The notes under the pieces are model-generated. The model did no database searches. It was not told where the DNA came from and was given only the letters and a program-made list of their open reading frames with translations. 64,000 bases of DNA from Larimichthys crocea. Taxonomy: Eukaryota > Chordata > Actinopteri > Sciaenidae. The position numbers were made by a program, and so were the translations under genes. This document shows positions 16,982-64,000 of this stretch, piece by piece. Location: assembly GCF_000972845.2 (NCBI RefSeq), contig NC_040033.1, positions 5,112,241 through 5,176,240 on the forward strand, given 5' to 3'. Each line of letters starts with the position of its first letter. The stretch's first letter is position 1.

Positions 16982-17246
16982 CTCTTCTGGTACAGGGAGT
17001 GACACCCTCTGTCCTTAGACCCTCGGTTCAAGTGAGGAAAAACTTTCCCACAAAAAAACCTTTAACAGGGAAAAAAGGTGGAAGAAACCTCAGGAGAGCC
17101 ACAGAGGAGGGATCCCACTCCCAGGACGGACACGACGTGCAATGGATGTCATGTGTACAGGACAAATCAACACAAACATATGTACATGACTGATAAAATG
17201 CAATGAATTAAAAATGAATGATAAAAATGATTAACAGTAAAAAAGC
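16982..17246. repeat. Teleost interspersed repeat, first part
   Basis: Contains gtggaagaaacctcaggaga and gccacagaggagggatccca, words that recur in a common fish repeat. It starts at the end of copy B with a short overlap (cctcttctgg) and runs into the N gap. Its expected continuation appears at 17961-18063. Confidence 0.6.
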
Positions 17247-17256
17247 NNNNNNNNNN
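17247..17256. other. Assembly gap of ten N
   Basis: Ten unknown bases, probably a placeholder rather than a measured distance. It lies between the interspersed repeat and a duplicated LINE piece. Confidence 0.98.
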
Positions 17257-17960
17257 CTTTTTCTTGCTCCTGTCCTTTGCAGTTTTATCTGCTTCTTCAT
17301 TCCTTGTTAAGTGAGCTGGTACCCAACATGGACGTTATTTCCCTCCCCTGCTGTGCTAATCTGGATGATTTTAACAGTATTTCATATAATAATTTCCTGA
17401 TGTGTTTTCAAGAGTGATGCTCTTTACTTCCAGCAACAGAGCTGATATAAAAGTGTGACAGGAGCAGCTTCTCCCCATTAAAAATATAATAAATATAGTA
17501 AAAATATAATTTAATAGTTTGATATTTATAAAAAATAAATTGTTATAAGCTCATATGTTTTCTTGACCTGAAAGGTAACAACAAATCAAAAAGTACATAT
17601 TTGTATGTATTTGAGTTATTGTACTATGCACATCAGGTAAATGTATTTACACCTAATTACCTTCTCATGTTAATTTAATCTTTTTTATTCTGTCCCAGGG
17701 GATTTCTGTCGCTGAATGAAGTCTGGAATAATTAACAAAATGTAGTAATAAAAGGGTAACACTGTATGGAAAAGAGCATGGATTACATGGCTATAAAGCC
17801 AACAACATAAAAATATTCTTCACCAAATATTTAACTGCACGACTGGCAGATATCTTGGATTAATAATAGCTGTGTACATTTTTAACTAATTTATACACTT
17901 ATGTGAATTTTATGGTGCAGTAAAGACACTGCTATTTATTTATTTTAATCTTTAGTCATG
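17257..17960 (-). mobile_element. LINE relic fragment, degraded duplicate of 18233-18941
   Basis: Nearly the same sequence as 18233-18941 with many small indels, directly after the N gap. On the minus strand it spans the RNase H-like part of a non-LTR element. Like copy B, it looks like a noisy second copy of a neighbouring sequence. Confidence 0.65.
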
Positions 17961-18063
17961 AATATGGTAGTAATAATGACAGTAATAATATATGTAGTGG
18001 GCGTCGTGATCCACGAGAACCTGCTGGATGACAGAGCACAGAAACTCCGGGGAACTCTAAATA
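17961..18063. repeat. Teleost interspersed repeat, second part
   Basis: Contains gaacctgctggatgacagag and gaaactccggggaac, which in fish genomes usually follow the words seen at 16982-17246. The repeat seems to be split by the N gap and the LINE fragment. Confidence 0.45.
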
Positions 18064-18941
18064 ACTGAGTGTATTATTTAGTTATCTGCTCTGCTACCTC
18101 TCCTACTTCACCTTGTAGTTTATATAAATGTCTCTCCTGCTTCTTCCATTATTGTTTCCATTGATTGATTATTTCTTTCCATATTAAACTTTTTCCTTCT
18201 GCTTTTGATCATTTCACTTTCATTCCCACCTCCTTTTTCTTTGCTGCCTCCTTTGCAGTTTTATCTGCTTCTTCATTCCCTTGTTAAGTGAGCTGGTACC
18301 CACATGGACGTTATTTCCCTCCCCTGCTGTGCTAATCTGGATGATTTTAACAGTATTTCATATAATATTTCCTGATGTGTTTTCACAAGAGTGATGCTCT
18401 TTACTTCCAGCAACAGAGCTGTATATAAAGTGTGACAGGAGCAGCTTCTCCCCATTAAAAATAATAATAATATAGTTAAAAATATAATTTAATAGTTTGA
18501 TATTTATGAAAAATAAATTAGTTTATAAGCTCATATGTTTTCTTGACCTGAAAGGTAACAACAAATCAAAAAGTACATACTTTGTATGTATTTGAGTTAT
18601 TGTACTTATGCACATCAGGTAAATGTATTTTACACCTCATGACCTTCTCATGTTAATTTAATCTCTTCTATTCTGTCCCAGGGGATTTCTGTCGCTGAAT
18701 GAAGTCTGGAATAATTAACAAAATGTAGTAATAAATAAGGGTAACACTGTATGGAAAAGAGCATGGATTACATGGCTATAAAACCAACAACATAAATATA
18801 TCTTCACCAAATATTTAACTGCACGACTGGCAGATATCCTGAGATTAATAATAGCTGATACATTTTTAACTAATTTATACGCTTATTGTGAATTTTATGG
18901 TGCAGACACTGATATTAATTTTTTTAATCTTTAGTCCATGA
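18064..18941 (-). mobile_element. Non-LTR retrotransposon relic (RNase H-like region)
   Basis: On the minus strand, 18455-18273 reads HQEILYEILLKSSRLAQQGR followed by EITSMWVPAH. After a one-base shift it continues QGNEEADKTAKEAAKKK. This WVPAH-x-GNEEADKxAKEA pattern is typical of the RNase H domain of I-type LINEs, and a degraded tail continues to 18064. Frameshifts and stops show it is dead. Positions 18064-18230 repeat 12196-12366, and 18233-18941 repeat 17257-17960. Confidence 0.75.
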
Positions 18942-19049
18942 AAAAAAGAGAAAGAAAACAAAAGAAAGAAATTTTAAGAGGATTCAACTAAAATATAAAA
19001 AAAGGAAATGAAATCATTTTATAGACCCTGTTACATATTTGAAAAGTGT

Positions 19050-19059
19050 TTTATTTATT
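19050..19059 (-). terminator. otos: otos polyadenylation signals
   Basis: Two overlapping AATAAA motifs on the minus strand, about 225 bases after the otos stop codon. Confidence 0.5.
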
Positions 19060-19282
19060 TGTGGCTCATTACATGAAGTTATTATACAATCCTACAAACT
19101 CTACATTTGTTCTACATGTACGGCTACGCTACAAACAGCACTATATTCGCTGTGCTATCACCTTATTTCATTTCTAAATGAACTTCCTCGTCCTCTTTCC
19201 TGACTTTCAAAGTAAGAAATGCATTCCTGTGTATTTTCACTCCCTCCCCGCTCTTTTCCTTTCCCTCCGTCCAGCTCCCCTC

Positions 19283-20733
<1,451 letters not shown>

Positions 20734-20875
20734 CTTGCCTTCCTAAATGAACACAAATTCCCATAGTGCTCTACAGTCATTTCAGTGCATAGTAAGAATT
20801 CCTAATAATTCCTAAAAGTCATCATAATTCAGTAAAACGATGTTAAGATGATGTGAAATTGTGGCAGATGTTTAC

Positions 20876-20960
20876 CTGTAAATGGTTTGTGAAGCCGTGC
20901 AGAGAGTTGCTGCTGTTCATCTGCTGGTTCACAGTGGTCTGTGGTGTGAGGGGCTCAGTG
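20876..20960 (-). other. otos: Putative 5' non-coding exon of otos
   Basis: A donor CAG|GTAAAC ends at 20876. An acceptor (catttag) lies ten bases before the otos start codon, so a non-coding first exon is likely. The 5' end is a guess; no TATA box is obvious. Confidence 0.35.
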
Positions 20961-21683
20961 GAGGAAGAGCCAGTGGACCTCCACCCCACACACACACACA
21001 CAAACACACACAACACCGCCAAGTCTTGCCCAGATTATCCTGTATTTACACAGTGGAGTCCTTCTAAATCTATCCGTGCATGTTTGTTTTAACCTCTTAC
21101 TGCTAATAATAATAATAATAATAATAATAATATTAATAATACACAGATTATAACTCAGAATTACCTGAGTTCATGTTATACAAGAGGATAATTCCAGACA
21201 AACCAATTTCAATCCAACTCTTTCCCACCGGAGAAGATTTTGTCTTTCACAATCAGCAACAATCAGATTGCAACATGAGTTTTCTACTCTCGGTCAAAGA
21301 GCAGTCTTGAGTTGATCATTTGGGAGTCAATGGTGATCCTGTCTCAAAGGGTGAAGGGTTACAATGCCTTTTGGATGATGTTGGCGTTTTTTCTTTTGTT
21401 TGTTTTCTTTTCTTTTGAGCTGTGAAACGGTATGTAAGTATGAGGAAGAACTATTACCACACTGTGAAAATCCTGCATTAAAATCTTATCTGCATTAAAT
21501 ACTTTCAAATGCAGTATGGCACTTTGGCTCTCAGTCAAAGCGTAGATAGATGTAGGTGCAGGGTTAATTGTTGCAGTGGTGTGATTTGATCCATGTTGAC
21601 CTGAAGATAATAGTCACCGGAGAGATGATGGGCTAGTTCAATAATCACAATACAAGGTTTGTTAGTAATTCCATAAGGTCACT

Positions 21684-21689
21684 TTTATT
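21684..21689 (-). terminator. apod: apod polyadenylation signal
   Basis: AATAAA on the minus strand, about 190 bases after the apod stop codon. Confidence 0.5.
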
Positions 21690-21879
21690 CATCGATTATT
21701 CAAGTTAGACTGATTAAAGTCGATATTTCGTAATCACAGAATTAATATTTCAGCATCTAATCCAAAAAAAAAAATCAAAAATCAAAAAGGCAGCAACAGC
21801 AGTGAAGTCCAGTGTGTTTGATAGGATACAAATAATTTCTTCAGCCGGACATCGTGGAGTAGAAGTCACCATGAATCCC

Positions 21880-23345
21880 CTAATCGTCCTTGCAGCCTGT
21901 CTGGTCCGTGGACTGCATCCTGAACAGGTCGATTCCTTCGCCGATCAGCAGGTCTTGAGCGTATCGCACGGTTTCTGGAGGCAGGAAGCGTGACCGGCCG
22001 AGGATCCAGGCGTAGTCGACGTGGAACAAGCGGAGAACGTCGGTGCAAGAGTACACAACGGACAGGCTGGTGTAGTCCGTGGACAGAATCCAGTAAGGGC
22101 TGTATGGAGTAACTGGGAGCAGAAGTCACAGAGACGTAAGAGAGCTTTACAAGGCTGGACACAAAATGTTCTCTTTCAGATTCGCACTTATAAATAAATG
22201 CAGGTATCATCTGCATACTGACGAACAATATATATATATATACACAAGGCTGTGTCTATAGTTTTGCTGTAGGGCTGCAACTAACGATTATTGTCATTAT
22301 TAATTAATCTGAACGGTCATCAAAATCATTGGGATTCAACCTCTAGGAACTATGGAAATTTGTACCTCATATCATGGCAATCCAGCCAATATTCACTGAG
22401 GTATTTCTATTTGGACATCCCTGATAGATAATCCATCAAAGTTTTAAAATGTTGACATCCTCATTCGCTGTGGCTCTTACTAGTTGTCCTGCCTGAGAGA
22501 TGTAATGCTCAAGTTGTGCTGATAAAGGACATAAACATCCACTGATGACTACGTGGAGCAGATTAGATCATTTGCAGACAGACAGACTGGCTCATTGTCA
22601 TTGAAATTACAAATGCGGTGAGGCCGCTGCATCATGTGTCAGCCGATATATCATCATTCACAAGGTATGTGCGCAACAGGATGAACTCGAATAAGGTCGG
22701 TCATGAGTGGAAAGTCTGTGAAAAACATTACATTTTGTACAATTATGTAAAAGGTTATGATGATTTCAGGTCTAGCATTATTAGAAACCCGATTATCTCT
22801 AAAGATGAGACGGCTGAAGATGAAGAAGAGTACTCACAGTACGAGAAGCTGACTCCGAGTTGGGCGGGTTCTCTCTTGTCTGGAACCACTGCTGTTCCTT
22901 CTGCCACCCTCACTTTGTCTTTACTGAGAGACAGGCAGAAACTCTTCTATTTAAAATGTGTGAGGGACGTACCAGATCATCAGAAGTCCATGCTACAGCC
23001 TCAGGATTAAATGAAATGTTTGTATACTCACTAGAACTGAGAGTTCAGCACCTGAATGGTACCGTCCTTCCTCACGGCGTAGTTGGCCTCGATGCACTTT
23101 CCTTTCTCGAAGGACGCAGGGAGCTTCGCGATCTCGTACCACCGTCCCATATACTGTCAACAGAGAGGCTCCATTAGTCCTGTGTAGTTCACTGCACGAT
23201 GTGTGTATAAATTAATGTTCTTTTGTGTGTTTACCTGTTGGACGTTAAAGCTGGGCTGCACCTTCGGGTTAGGACAGGGACCCCAGTGATAGGTCTGAGC
23301 TGACACCAGAGGGAGCAGCAGCAGGAGAAGGTAGACGGCCGACAT
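21880..23345 (-). CDS. apod: Apolipoprotein D-like lipocalin
   Basis: ApoD is a secreted lipocalin that binds small lipids such as arachidonic acid and progesterone, and protects against lipid peroxidation. Coding exons on the minus strand: 23345-23235, 23153-23032, 22923-22838 and 22112-21880. They total 552 nt and 183 residues (human precursor 189). Residues 1-16 are a leucine-rich signal peptide, followed by QTYHWGPCPNP. The lipocalin GxW motif is at residues 38-45 (YMGRWYEI), the TDY motif is in YWILSTDY, and ApoD-like HVDYAWILGRSRFLPPETV follows. Four cysteines (GPC, GKC, YSC, TGC) match the two ApoD disulfides. The human free cysteine two residues after YSC is an aspartate here, and I find no N-x-S/T sequon. 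Fish have several apod copies; which one this is cannot be told. Confidence 0.93.
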
Positions 23346-24416
23346 CGTTCTTTCAGAAGGGAAGATTATATCGAGTTAAAGTGGAACACACATCTAAGTT
23401 TGATAACTACTGCGCAACGTCCTGGATTACCCTCCTGCCCAGCTCCAGTTCTGGCACGACACTGACTTGACTTAGTGCCGTAAAGCGTTACGTACTTGTC
23501 GTGGGTGCGTAACCGGAGCATGAAGTTACAATGACACCATTCACCTGAGTACACATCCGTGTGGCATCAGCATGATTTAACATCTGTTAGTTTATGGTAC
23601 ACAAAGTTACACAATGTATCAACACTGATGAGAACAATCATCTAATGGAACAACTTTAAATCTTTCGGTATAAAATCAGAAATAAGGGACAATAACAATG
23701 CACTTTAAATTGAGTTAGATGTAAATAGAGATTTTCTGGCACAGCTCTTGTTAAAATGTTAAACATCTGCCCTCGAAAGTAATGTAAGGTTTGAGTAAAG
23801 TTACTTTTTGTACAGACACATACTGCTGCATACTAATCTGTTACTGTTTATGAGGTTTAATCTGTGTTATTTGCACTTTTATTTGGGAATTAATGCAAAA
23901 TAAAGACGATAAATCACACCACAAATGATTCCTTTTATTCATTGTGTTGTTAGCTACTTAAAAAATGTGTATATAGGCTTGATAATGACATGTCAAAGGG
24001 TTCAAATGAGAGTCTAACTCCAGACCATGCAGGGTGTTATGCATGACATACCTACATACATTTCAGCTTGTTGTTCTCCACAGGAGAACATGAGATTCAT
24101 GAGAATCTTTTCTTTTGTCTCTTTTTTACACAACATCACATGTTGCCACACCTGTTCGCCCAGTTTCACGTAACAGCTTCATACAAGCAGTGTGCAACAA
24201 CAAAACAGCTTAAAAATGAAAAAGAGTTTCTTAATGAACTTCGGCCTCATGTTTAGAAGTTATTGTTCATTTAAATATTATAGTAAAAAACTAAAGTAGG
24301 ACCACAGAGAGAGAAAGAAAAGTGTTTAAAATTAGAGTTAATTACAAAAATGACCCTGTTAATTGAACATGTGATCATAGCTCCCATCAGGTGAACCCTT
24401 TCTTACCTGTCAGGTG

Positions 24417-24520
24417 TGGAGGTGAGGTCAGGTGGAGGTCTGAGGCTGCAGCTCGCTCTGTCCCAGCTCGTGCTGCTTCTGCTGCTGCTGATGATCAAAC
24501 CTGTCTCGAGCTCCCACGAC
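24417..24520 (-). other. apod: Putative 5' non-coding exon of apod
   Basis: A consensus donor ACAG|GTAAGA ends at 24417, preceded by GC-rich sequence. An acceptor (cccttctgaaag) lies four bases before the apod start codon. Together they suggest a non-coding first exon. The 5' end is approximate. Confidence 0.4.
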
Positions 24521-24632
24521 AAACACAGAGGTGTCTTCACGTCCACGTTACGTCACTCCGGCGGCAGCACGAGGCAGCTCGTTAGTTAAATTGTCACCAC
24601 GCGCACATTCCCACGTTGTGACAATGCAGACG

Positions 24633-24633
<1 letters not shown>

Positions 24634-24674
<41 letters not shown>
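24634..24674. repeat. (GT)n microsatellite upstream of apod
   Basis: An uninterrupted GT tract of about 40 bases, roughly 100 to 200 bases upstream of the putative apod first exon. Confidence 0.95.
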
Positions 24675-24678
<4 letters not shown>

Positions 24679-24735
24679 CTGAATGAATAACATGTGTATG
24701 CACACATTTATTTATTTTTTCTCAGAAAAAACTTT

Positions 24736-24824
24736 TAGAATTACGTTTTATTCTATTTTATTTTACAGTTTGATGTTATTTAGAATTACGTTTTATTCTA
24801 TTTTATTTTACAGTTTGATGTTAT
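24736..24824. repeat. 45-bp tandem duplication
   Basis: Two head-to-tail copies (24736-24780 and 24781-24824) starting tagaattacgttttattcta, identical over the compared length. Together they lie in AT-rich spacer. Confidence 0.9.
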
Positions 24825-25900
24825 ATTGTTGTAGTTTGGCGTTTTGTTTTATTTGATTTTCTGTTTTATATGCTAATTGTTTTAATTATTTATTTATTGT
24901 ATTATTTTGTTTTAAGGGCTAATCTATATTTATTATTGTTGTTTTATTGTCAGTACATTGTCGTATAGTGTCATTCTTGATCAAACCACCAGATGACGCC
25001 AGAGTAAGAAAAAAAAAATTTTAAATCATTTTGTTTAGTAGTTTTTTAAAATATTTAAATCTTTCTAGTTCATGTCCATGCCGATTCAAAGCCTCCACTG
25101 CACTGACAGGAATATAATTCTGTTAAAGAGGTTCAGTTTTCTCTCTTCATAGTCAAAGTAAAAACATATATTTTTGCTCAAAAACAACATCAGGACGTGA
25201 CCTCAGTGTGACACACACTGTTATTCATACATTCATCTGCACCTCCCTTCATTCTTATGTCAAAAAAACTAAATTGTCAGCAGACTATGAATAAACCAAC
25301 CCCAGAGAAAACAAGTTGAAGGGCATTCCTTCATGTTAGCCTCACGCCCTGCTTATTATCACATCAGGGATTCAGCTTGAGGCTTGTAGCTTCATAGACA
25401 AACAGATATAAACCTTCAAGATTTTTATGGGTCCTCTGACTTTAAGTTTATGTCAGATATGTTCAGAAAAGGTTCATATTTTTAGCAGGAATTCATTTAT
25501 TTTAAAGAAAACTAATCAAAATTTGTCACATTTATGACGGTTATGTTTATACTACTATACTACACTGAAACTAAACAATTTCCACCTTAAAAGCTTCGCT
25601 ATAGTGTACTAAAATATTACATCTTATATCTTTATTATATGTTTACATCTGAGAAGTGTTGATTTTGAGGTGATGCATGTCCCTGACAGCCGTACTTATT
25701 CCAGTTATGATGGATGTTTATTATAGATATGGATGTTTACATTACTGTTAACATGAACAGGCTTATTTCACTCAGTCAATGTGAAGTTTTCAGTAAAAAA
25801 AAAGGATGAACATAAATCTTTTTGCACTTTGGCAAACATTAAGAAGTTTTCTTTCCGAATGTTTCCGGGAATAAAACAATGACACCAAACAGACACACGG
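24825..25900. other. Spacer between apod and the arhgap21 3' end
   Basis: AT-rich sequence with no exon, RNA gene or clear repeat that I can support. Confidence 0.5.
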
Positions 25901-27125
25901 ATCTAATAAAGATGATTTATTTCCAGTGTTTGTTGAGGGAGGGCGTCGCACCCATGTTTTTTTTTTCTGCACACAGGCGAGATGTTTTAGAAAACATTGT
26001 CTCATGCACTTTTTCAAAGATAAGTTTGTTGTTTTTCTCCCAGGTTTTAAGCGCCCATGCACTCGAAAAATACAGAGAGGGGAGGGGGGTTATTATATAT
26101 AAAACTATAATAAAACATGGACACGGACATAAATCTGAACGCTCTGATGTCGCTGTGAGTTTAACTAAAACAACAGACAGGAAAGACCACGAAACAAAAC
26201 AAAAAAAGAAATCTCTGGAATGCCTGTGAGGTTTTTTTTTGTCTCCTAAAAATGGTTTTTGAAAAATTTCATTCTAATCTTGACAACTGTCGGTAACAAC
26301 AGTTTAAATAAAAGAGAGGAAAAAAAAAGAAAAGAGGCACTTTTTCTTGAGATAAAAACAATTCGCACATATGTACAAACTTTTGGGCTATAACTGGACA
26401 CAGTTTGGAAATAAAAAAAACAAAAAAAACTACTGTACCAAGCATTACATACTATAGTATCAGCACTTCATTACTGATTTTTCTTCAGTCTTTATTTGAT
26501 AAACCTATAATAATCCTCCGGTCCTTCGAGCTAATATCTGGCTGTTGTGTGACTGTGCTGTGAAAAAACAAACTTCCCACAGCACCCAGCGCAGAAAGCA
26601 GCCTTCGGTTACATCCACATACTTCAAGTACAGACAAAAAAAAAACACGTACATGTTGTTTTGAAAATGACAATATTGTCAGAAGCATCTAGTGTTAGTC
26701 CAAAGAGAGTAATACATTCTTCATACCGCTTATAATAGGAAGAACTGAGCCGTGATTCCTTTAAAAAAAAGGCTTCCTCCTGCATTCTTCAGTAATAAGT
26801 TGACCCTTTTTAGTGCTGCGTAACAATCCAGAGTCCACGTCCGTCCTTCGAAAAACATCACACGTCGACAGCAAGGTCACATTCTCGCGTTAGGGCGGGA
26901 GGAAGTTGCGGGACGGTTCCAGTTTGACCAACAAAGTCAGTGGAATTACACACATAAACATCTCTTCAGCATTATTCCAGTAACAATCACGTTAGGCCTA
27001 TTTACAGTATGTACAGTAGATACATAAAGTATACTTTGTAGAAAAAATATTGTGCAGTCACCGTGGAAGCTGAAATACACACATTCGTACATTTACGCAT
27101 TCACTCGTGTCCGTACGAACACGGT
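25900..27125 (-). other. arhgap21: Probable arhgap21 3' untranslated region
   Basis: The stretch follows the arhgap21 stop codon. AATAAA motifs on the minus strand occur at 25916-25921 and near 26492. The far signal would give a 3' UTR of about 1.2 kb, the near one about 0.65 kb. No coding frame of interest is present. Confidence 0.5.
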
Positions 27126-60940
<33,815 letters not shown>

Positions 60941-63900
60941 CTAGAAGGAAAAAAAACAAAAACAGAAAGGAAATGTCAGTGGAGTTCATTCAGTAGTTTC
61001 CCTTTTTGGGGAATTATTTCTTTATTAATGGCAGTATCACGGAGAGATGCAATGAAATGAAACTACAGATAATTCCTCTCAGACCACTCCTCAATCTACC
61101 AATCCCATTGGTTAGTTGATTAATAATTTGAGCCATTAATCAAATATTTGCACCTCTGAGCTGCTGAACTGTGACAATTTTCAAATATTTGCACCTCTGA
61201 GCTGCTGAACTGTGACAATTTTCAGCTTTTCTTTATTTCCTATCGCTGTACATGTATTAAATTTGTGTTTTTAACATTTAACTAATGCAATATTCTTCAT
61301 TTGTTTCATGAAAAACACAAAAAGCGCTCCAAGCCGAGCTAACAGGAAGACACTGGCAGCCACTACGCTATGAGATCTGTTTACAATAAAGACCAAACGT
61401 GTACTTCATCTTCCAAAAGAAATAAACAAAATAAAAACTTCTGAAGCAGCTGTGATCAATATAACGACGTCAAATGACAACAAGATCTCCACATACAGAA
61501 TGTTATGGTGACATTTCCCTCAGGAGTTGGTGGAGACCAAAAACAGAGAGTTCATACTGGACTCCAAATAAATGATAACAGCTTGTTAGTGAACAGGTGA
61601 CGGTAATATGTTAATAATGTGTTCAGAACTTGTTTCTGTCGCCCCTAAGTGGCCAAAAAATGCAACTGCTTCTTCAAAACAACATCATTCTTCAGAAAGA
61701 ATGGCGCAATCCATAGAGAAGAAGTGGAGCGTTCATCATCATTACATCATTACAACATTAAAACTGTGGCTTCACGATCCCCATGAACATTTTTTTTCAT
61801 TTCCAACACATAAAACCTTAATTTCCCTCCGACCGTCAGTTAAAGATCACTCCCGCTTTAATCCGGCTCCCCTCAGTGACACATATGTTCTCCATGTATC
61901 CTTAAAGACTCTCTGCTCTCCCTCCCAAGGCTTTTCTTAAGACGCTCTGACCCTCTTCAAGCTAACCCCAATATCCTCAAAACTGCGATTAATCAAGAGC
62001 TCCAATCCAAGACGCTACAAGTAATTACAATGAAATGTGATGAATGTACAAGATCTTCTTTTTTTCTGTACCCTCCCCGAGTTGGTTTGGGTGATGTAAT
62101 GGGAAAACTGGTTAGGGTTTTGCAGTGAGTGTGACCTGATGGATTGAAATTTAAGGTTTAAGTTTAAGAACATTTCCCAGAAAGAACGCCACATCAGCCT
62201 TAAGACAGTCACCCTAAAACCAGCTTGTTTTAGCTGCGTAACTCCATGCATCAATGTCACCGAGGTAATTACATGAATAAATGAGAATCCCGACTTCTTA
62301 CGCAGGAGACTAAAGGCTGAATCCTGCTTTGTCAGTTTTTTAAGATGAATTTACTGCCTTGATTCAGCGTGGTATGCGTCTTAAACCGCTGGGCTTTGGA
62401 TTTTCAGCTTCTAGGAAGACAAAGTTGCTCATGTCAGTTCAATTCAAGTCCAACCAACCTTCATATCCTTTAATTAAGTCATAGCAAGATCACAGAAACA
62501 CACAGTGGTCGCACGGATTCGACTTAAAAGTGTCCGAAACAACATTGTGATACCCAAGAAGGCCTCTGGGACAATCTGTCTATCTTTTCGGTTACACAAA
62601 TGTCTGAACATCCTAACTGTCGTGCCACAGTTTCTCTTTCAACATGCAGGACCAAAGCCAAAAGCTATAAACAGAAAGGCACTATGCTAACTTTGTAGGA
62701 AATCCTTCTGTACAAACTGAAGAGGTTGTCAAAATACACTTCAGAGAAAAGTAAACCCAACTTATCCTGAATTATCACTTACAAAAACTAATAGTCAGGA
62801 GGCCCCGATAAGCTTTGAGAAAGCTGACTCGAAAACACCGGCACATTTTCCCAAAGACCTCTAGTCTGTGCCTAAATAATACCAAAGGGCAGATCGGTGG
62901 TGATGATATCCAGAGGACGACTGGCAGACCTCCCAAGTGGGATCAAACAAGTCAAAGAGGATTTGTTGTAAGTGCATATTAACATTAACAGATCAACAGT
63001 AACATTACTGTGGTTTAGTATGCTGTTGGATGACTATTAAACAAATCAATAACATCTTAAACAGATAAATATTGATCAGATCTCCGAGTGCTTTTGCTGC
63101 GTCTACGATAGATGCCATTTAAAAAGCCTAAGCTGTATCCCAGTTCCACGCTGCAGACTTATTCCAGCTGATTCAGTATGTCGTGACAAACTGAAGCCTG
63201 ACTAAAGCCAGAGATGTCTTCAAATGTGTTGTATGAGTCAAACAAACCCAAATACATCAGTGTATTATCACGTAGGCAGCAAACTCTCAAAATAGAGAAG
63301 TCAGAACTGGAGTATTTGGGTATTTGCTGAATGAATAGAGGTATGAAGTAGCTCCCCTGGTTCCTGAAGTAAAAAATCCCATTCATTTTTCCCATAGACA
63401 GTGTTGGAGCACTTTTACGACTTGGATCAGCATGAAACTCTCCTGGTTAAATCATCAGTATAAAAGACGAACAACCGTGTTAGAAAATATCTGTTTTCTT
63501 AATTCATGAAGGTCGAACGTACAAACATCCAATCACGGAGTTAAATGTGCTGCTAATGACACAGAAATTAAAATTTAATGAACTGAAAACACAATCTGTA
63601 GCTTCACTTTTAACTCTGGGTCAGTTTTAATGAATTTATGATCTATGAAGCGTTATGAATTTGCTCTGATTAACACCTCTAAATGGCTTCTTCTCCATGG
63701 CAACAACGACCGAGACTTGGGTATTGTATTTTGTGCCATCCAACAAACTGGTGGCCACAACATAAACGCATACAATAATTACAGTTTCCAGGACAGATCC
63801 TTGTTTTTCTGTTAACTAACATCCTGAGGAGCTCCTCACAGGATGATCTAAAGTGTTATGGACCTGGAGACATTTCTAAGGTCCCAACAGTGTTCAAATC

Positions 63901-64000
63901 AGCAGCTGAACGTCATAAATCTGACAGTTTTGCTCTTGTGTCACACAAATCAGAGTTTTTTCTAATCACCGCAGACACTAAAAAGATAAATAAAGTCACA
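60941..64000. other. arhgap21 intron continuing beyond the window
   Basis: I searched by eye for the expected upstream PDZ residues and found none, so the earlier exons are probably past 64000. A 41-bp perfect tandem duplication lies at 61140-61221 (units start tcaaatatttgcacctctga). Confidence 0.5.

Noticed and set aside
22618..23010. 130-residue open frame on the + strand
   Set aside because: It overlaps apod exon 3 in antisense and crosses its splice sites. No similarity recognised.

Overview
The window looks like a piece of a teleost fish chromosome, probably percomorph-like. It has spliced genes with short exons and GT..AG introns, very frequent CA/GT microsatellites, and fish-style interspersed repeats (MITEs, tRNA-derived SINEs, an I-type LINE relic). 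It also carries an actinodin gene, a family found in fish fins and absent from tetrapods. All five genes I can support lie on the minus strand. I rebuilt every exon by hand from splice signals, reading phase and remembered family sequences; no search was run. Layout by + coordinate: (1) 1-4315, an actinodin gene cut at its 3' end by the window edge, whose last visible exon carries a 16-residue tandem repeat. (2) 4350-6940, intergenic. (3) 7061-11791, cops9, the small ninth subunit of the COP9 signalosome, in three coding exons. (4) 7257-18941, a disturbed region. A 4.7-kb block holding cops9 exons 1-2 (7257-11991) is repeated at 12367-16981 with many small deletions. It is followed by a 10-N gap and by duplicated pieces of a LINE relic, and the second cops9 copy is broken. 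I favour a false or uncorrected assembly duplication, though a real recent duplication cannot be excluded. (5) 19283-20733, otospiralin (otos); from memory, COPS9 and OTOS are neighbours on human 2q37, so this looks like old microsynteny. (6) 21880-23345, apolipoprotein D-like lipocalin (apod), complete in four coding exons. (7) 25900-64000, arhgap21, a large Rho GTPase-activating protein gene. Twenty-two coding exons are visible: half of the PDZ domain, a 1,987-nt central exon, the PH domain, the RhoGAP domain with its arginine finger, and a 1,680-nt last exon. The first coding exons lie beyond position 64000 or were not recognised. The genes do not form a functional pathway: they cover fin-fold structure, protein turnover control, an inner-ear secreted protein, a lipid carrier and Golgi/junction Rho signalling. 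Long introns and spacers hold transposon relics and simple repeats. I saw no rRNA, genuine tRNA, CRISPR or viral genes. The items most worth a second look are the duplicated cops9 block, the actinodin repeat, the arhgap21 PDZ exon squeezed between a CT-repeat acceptor and a CA-repeat donor, and an ApoD that lacks both mammalian N-glycosylation sequons.
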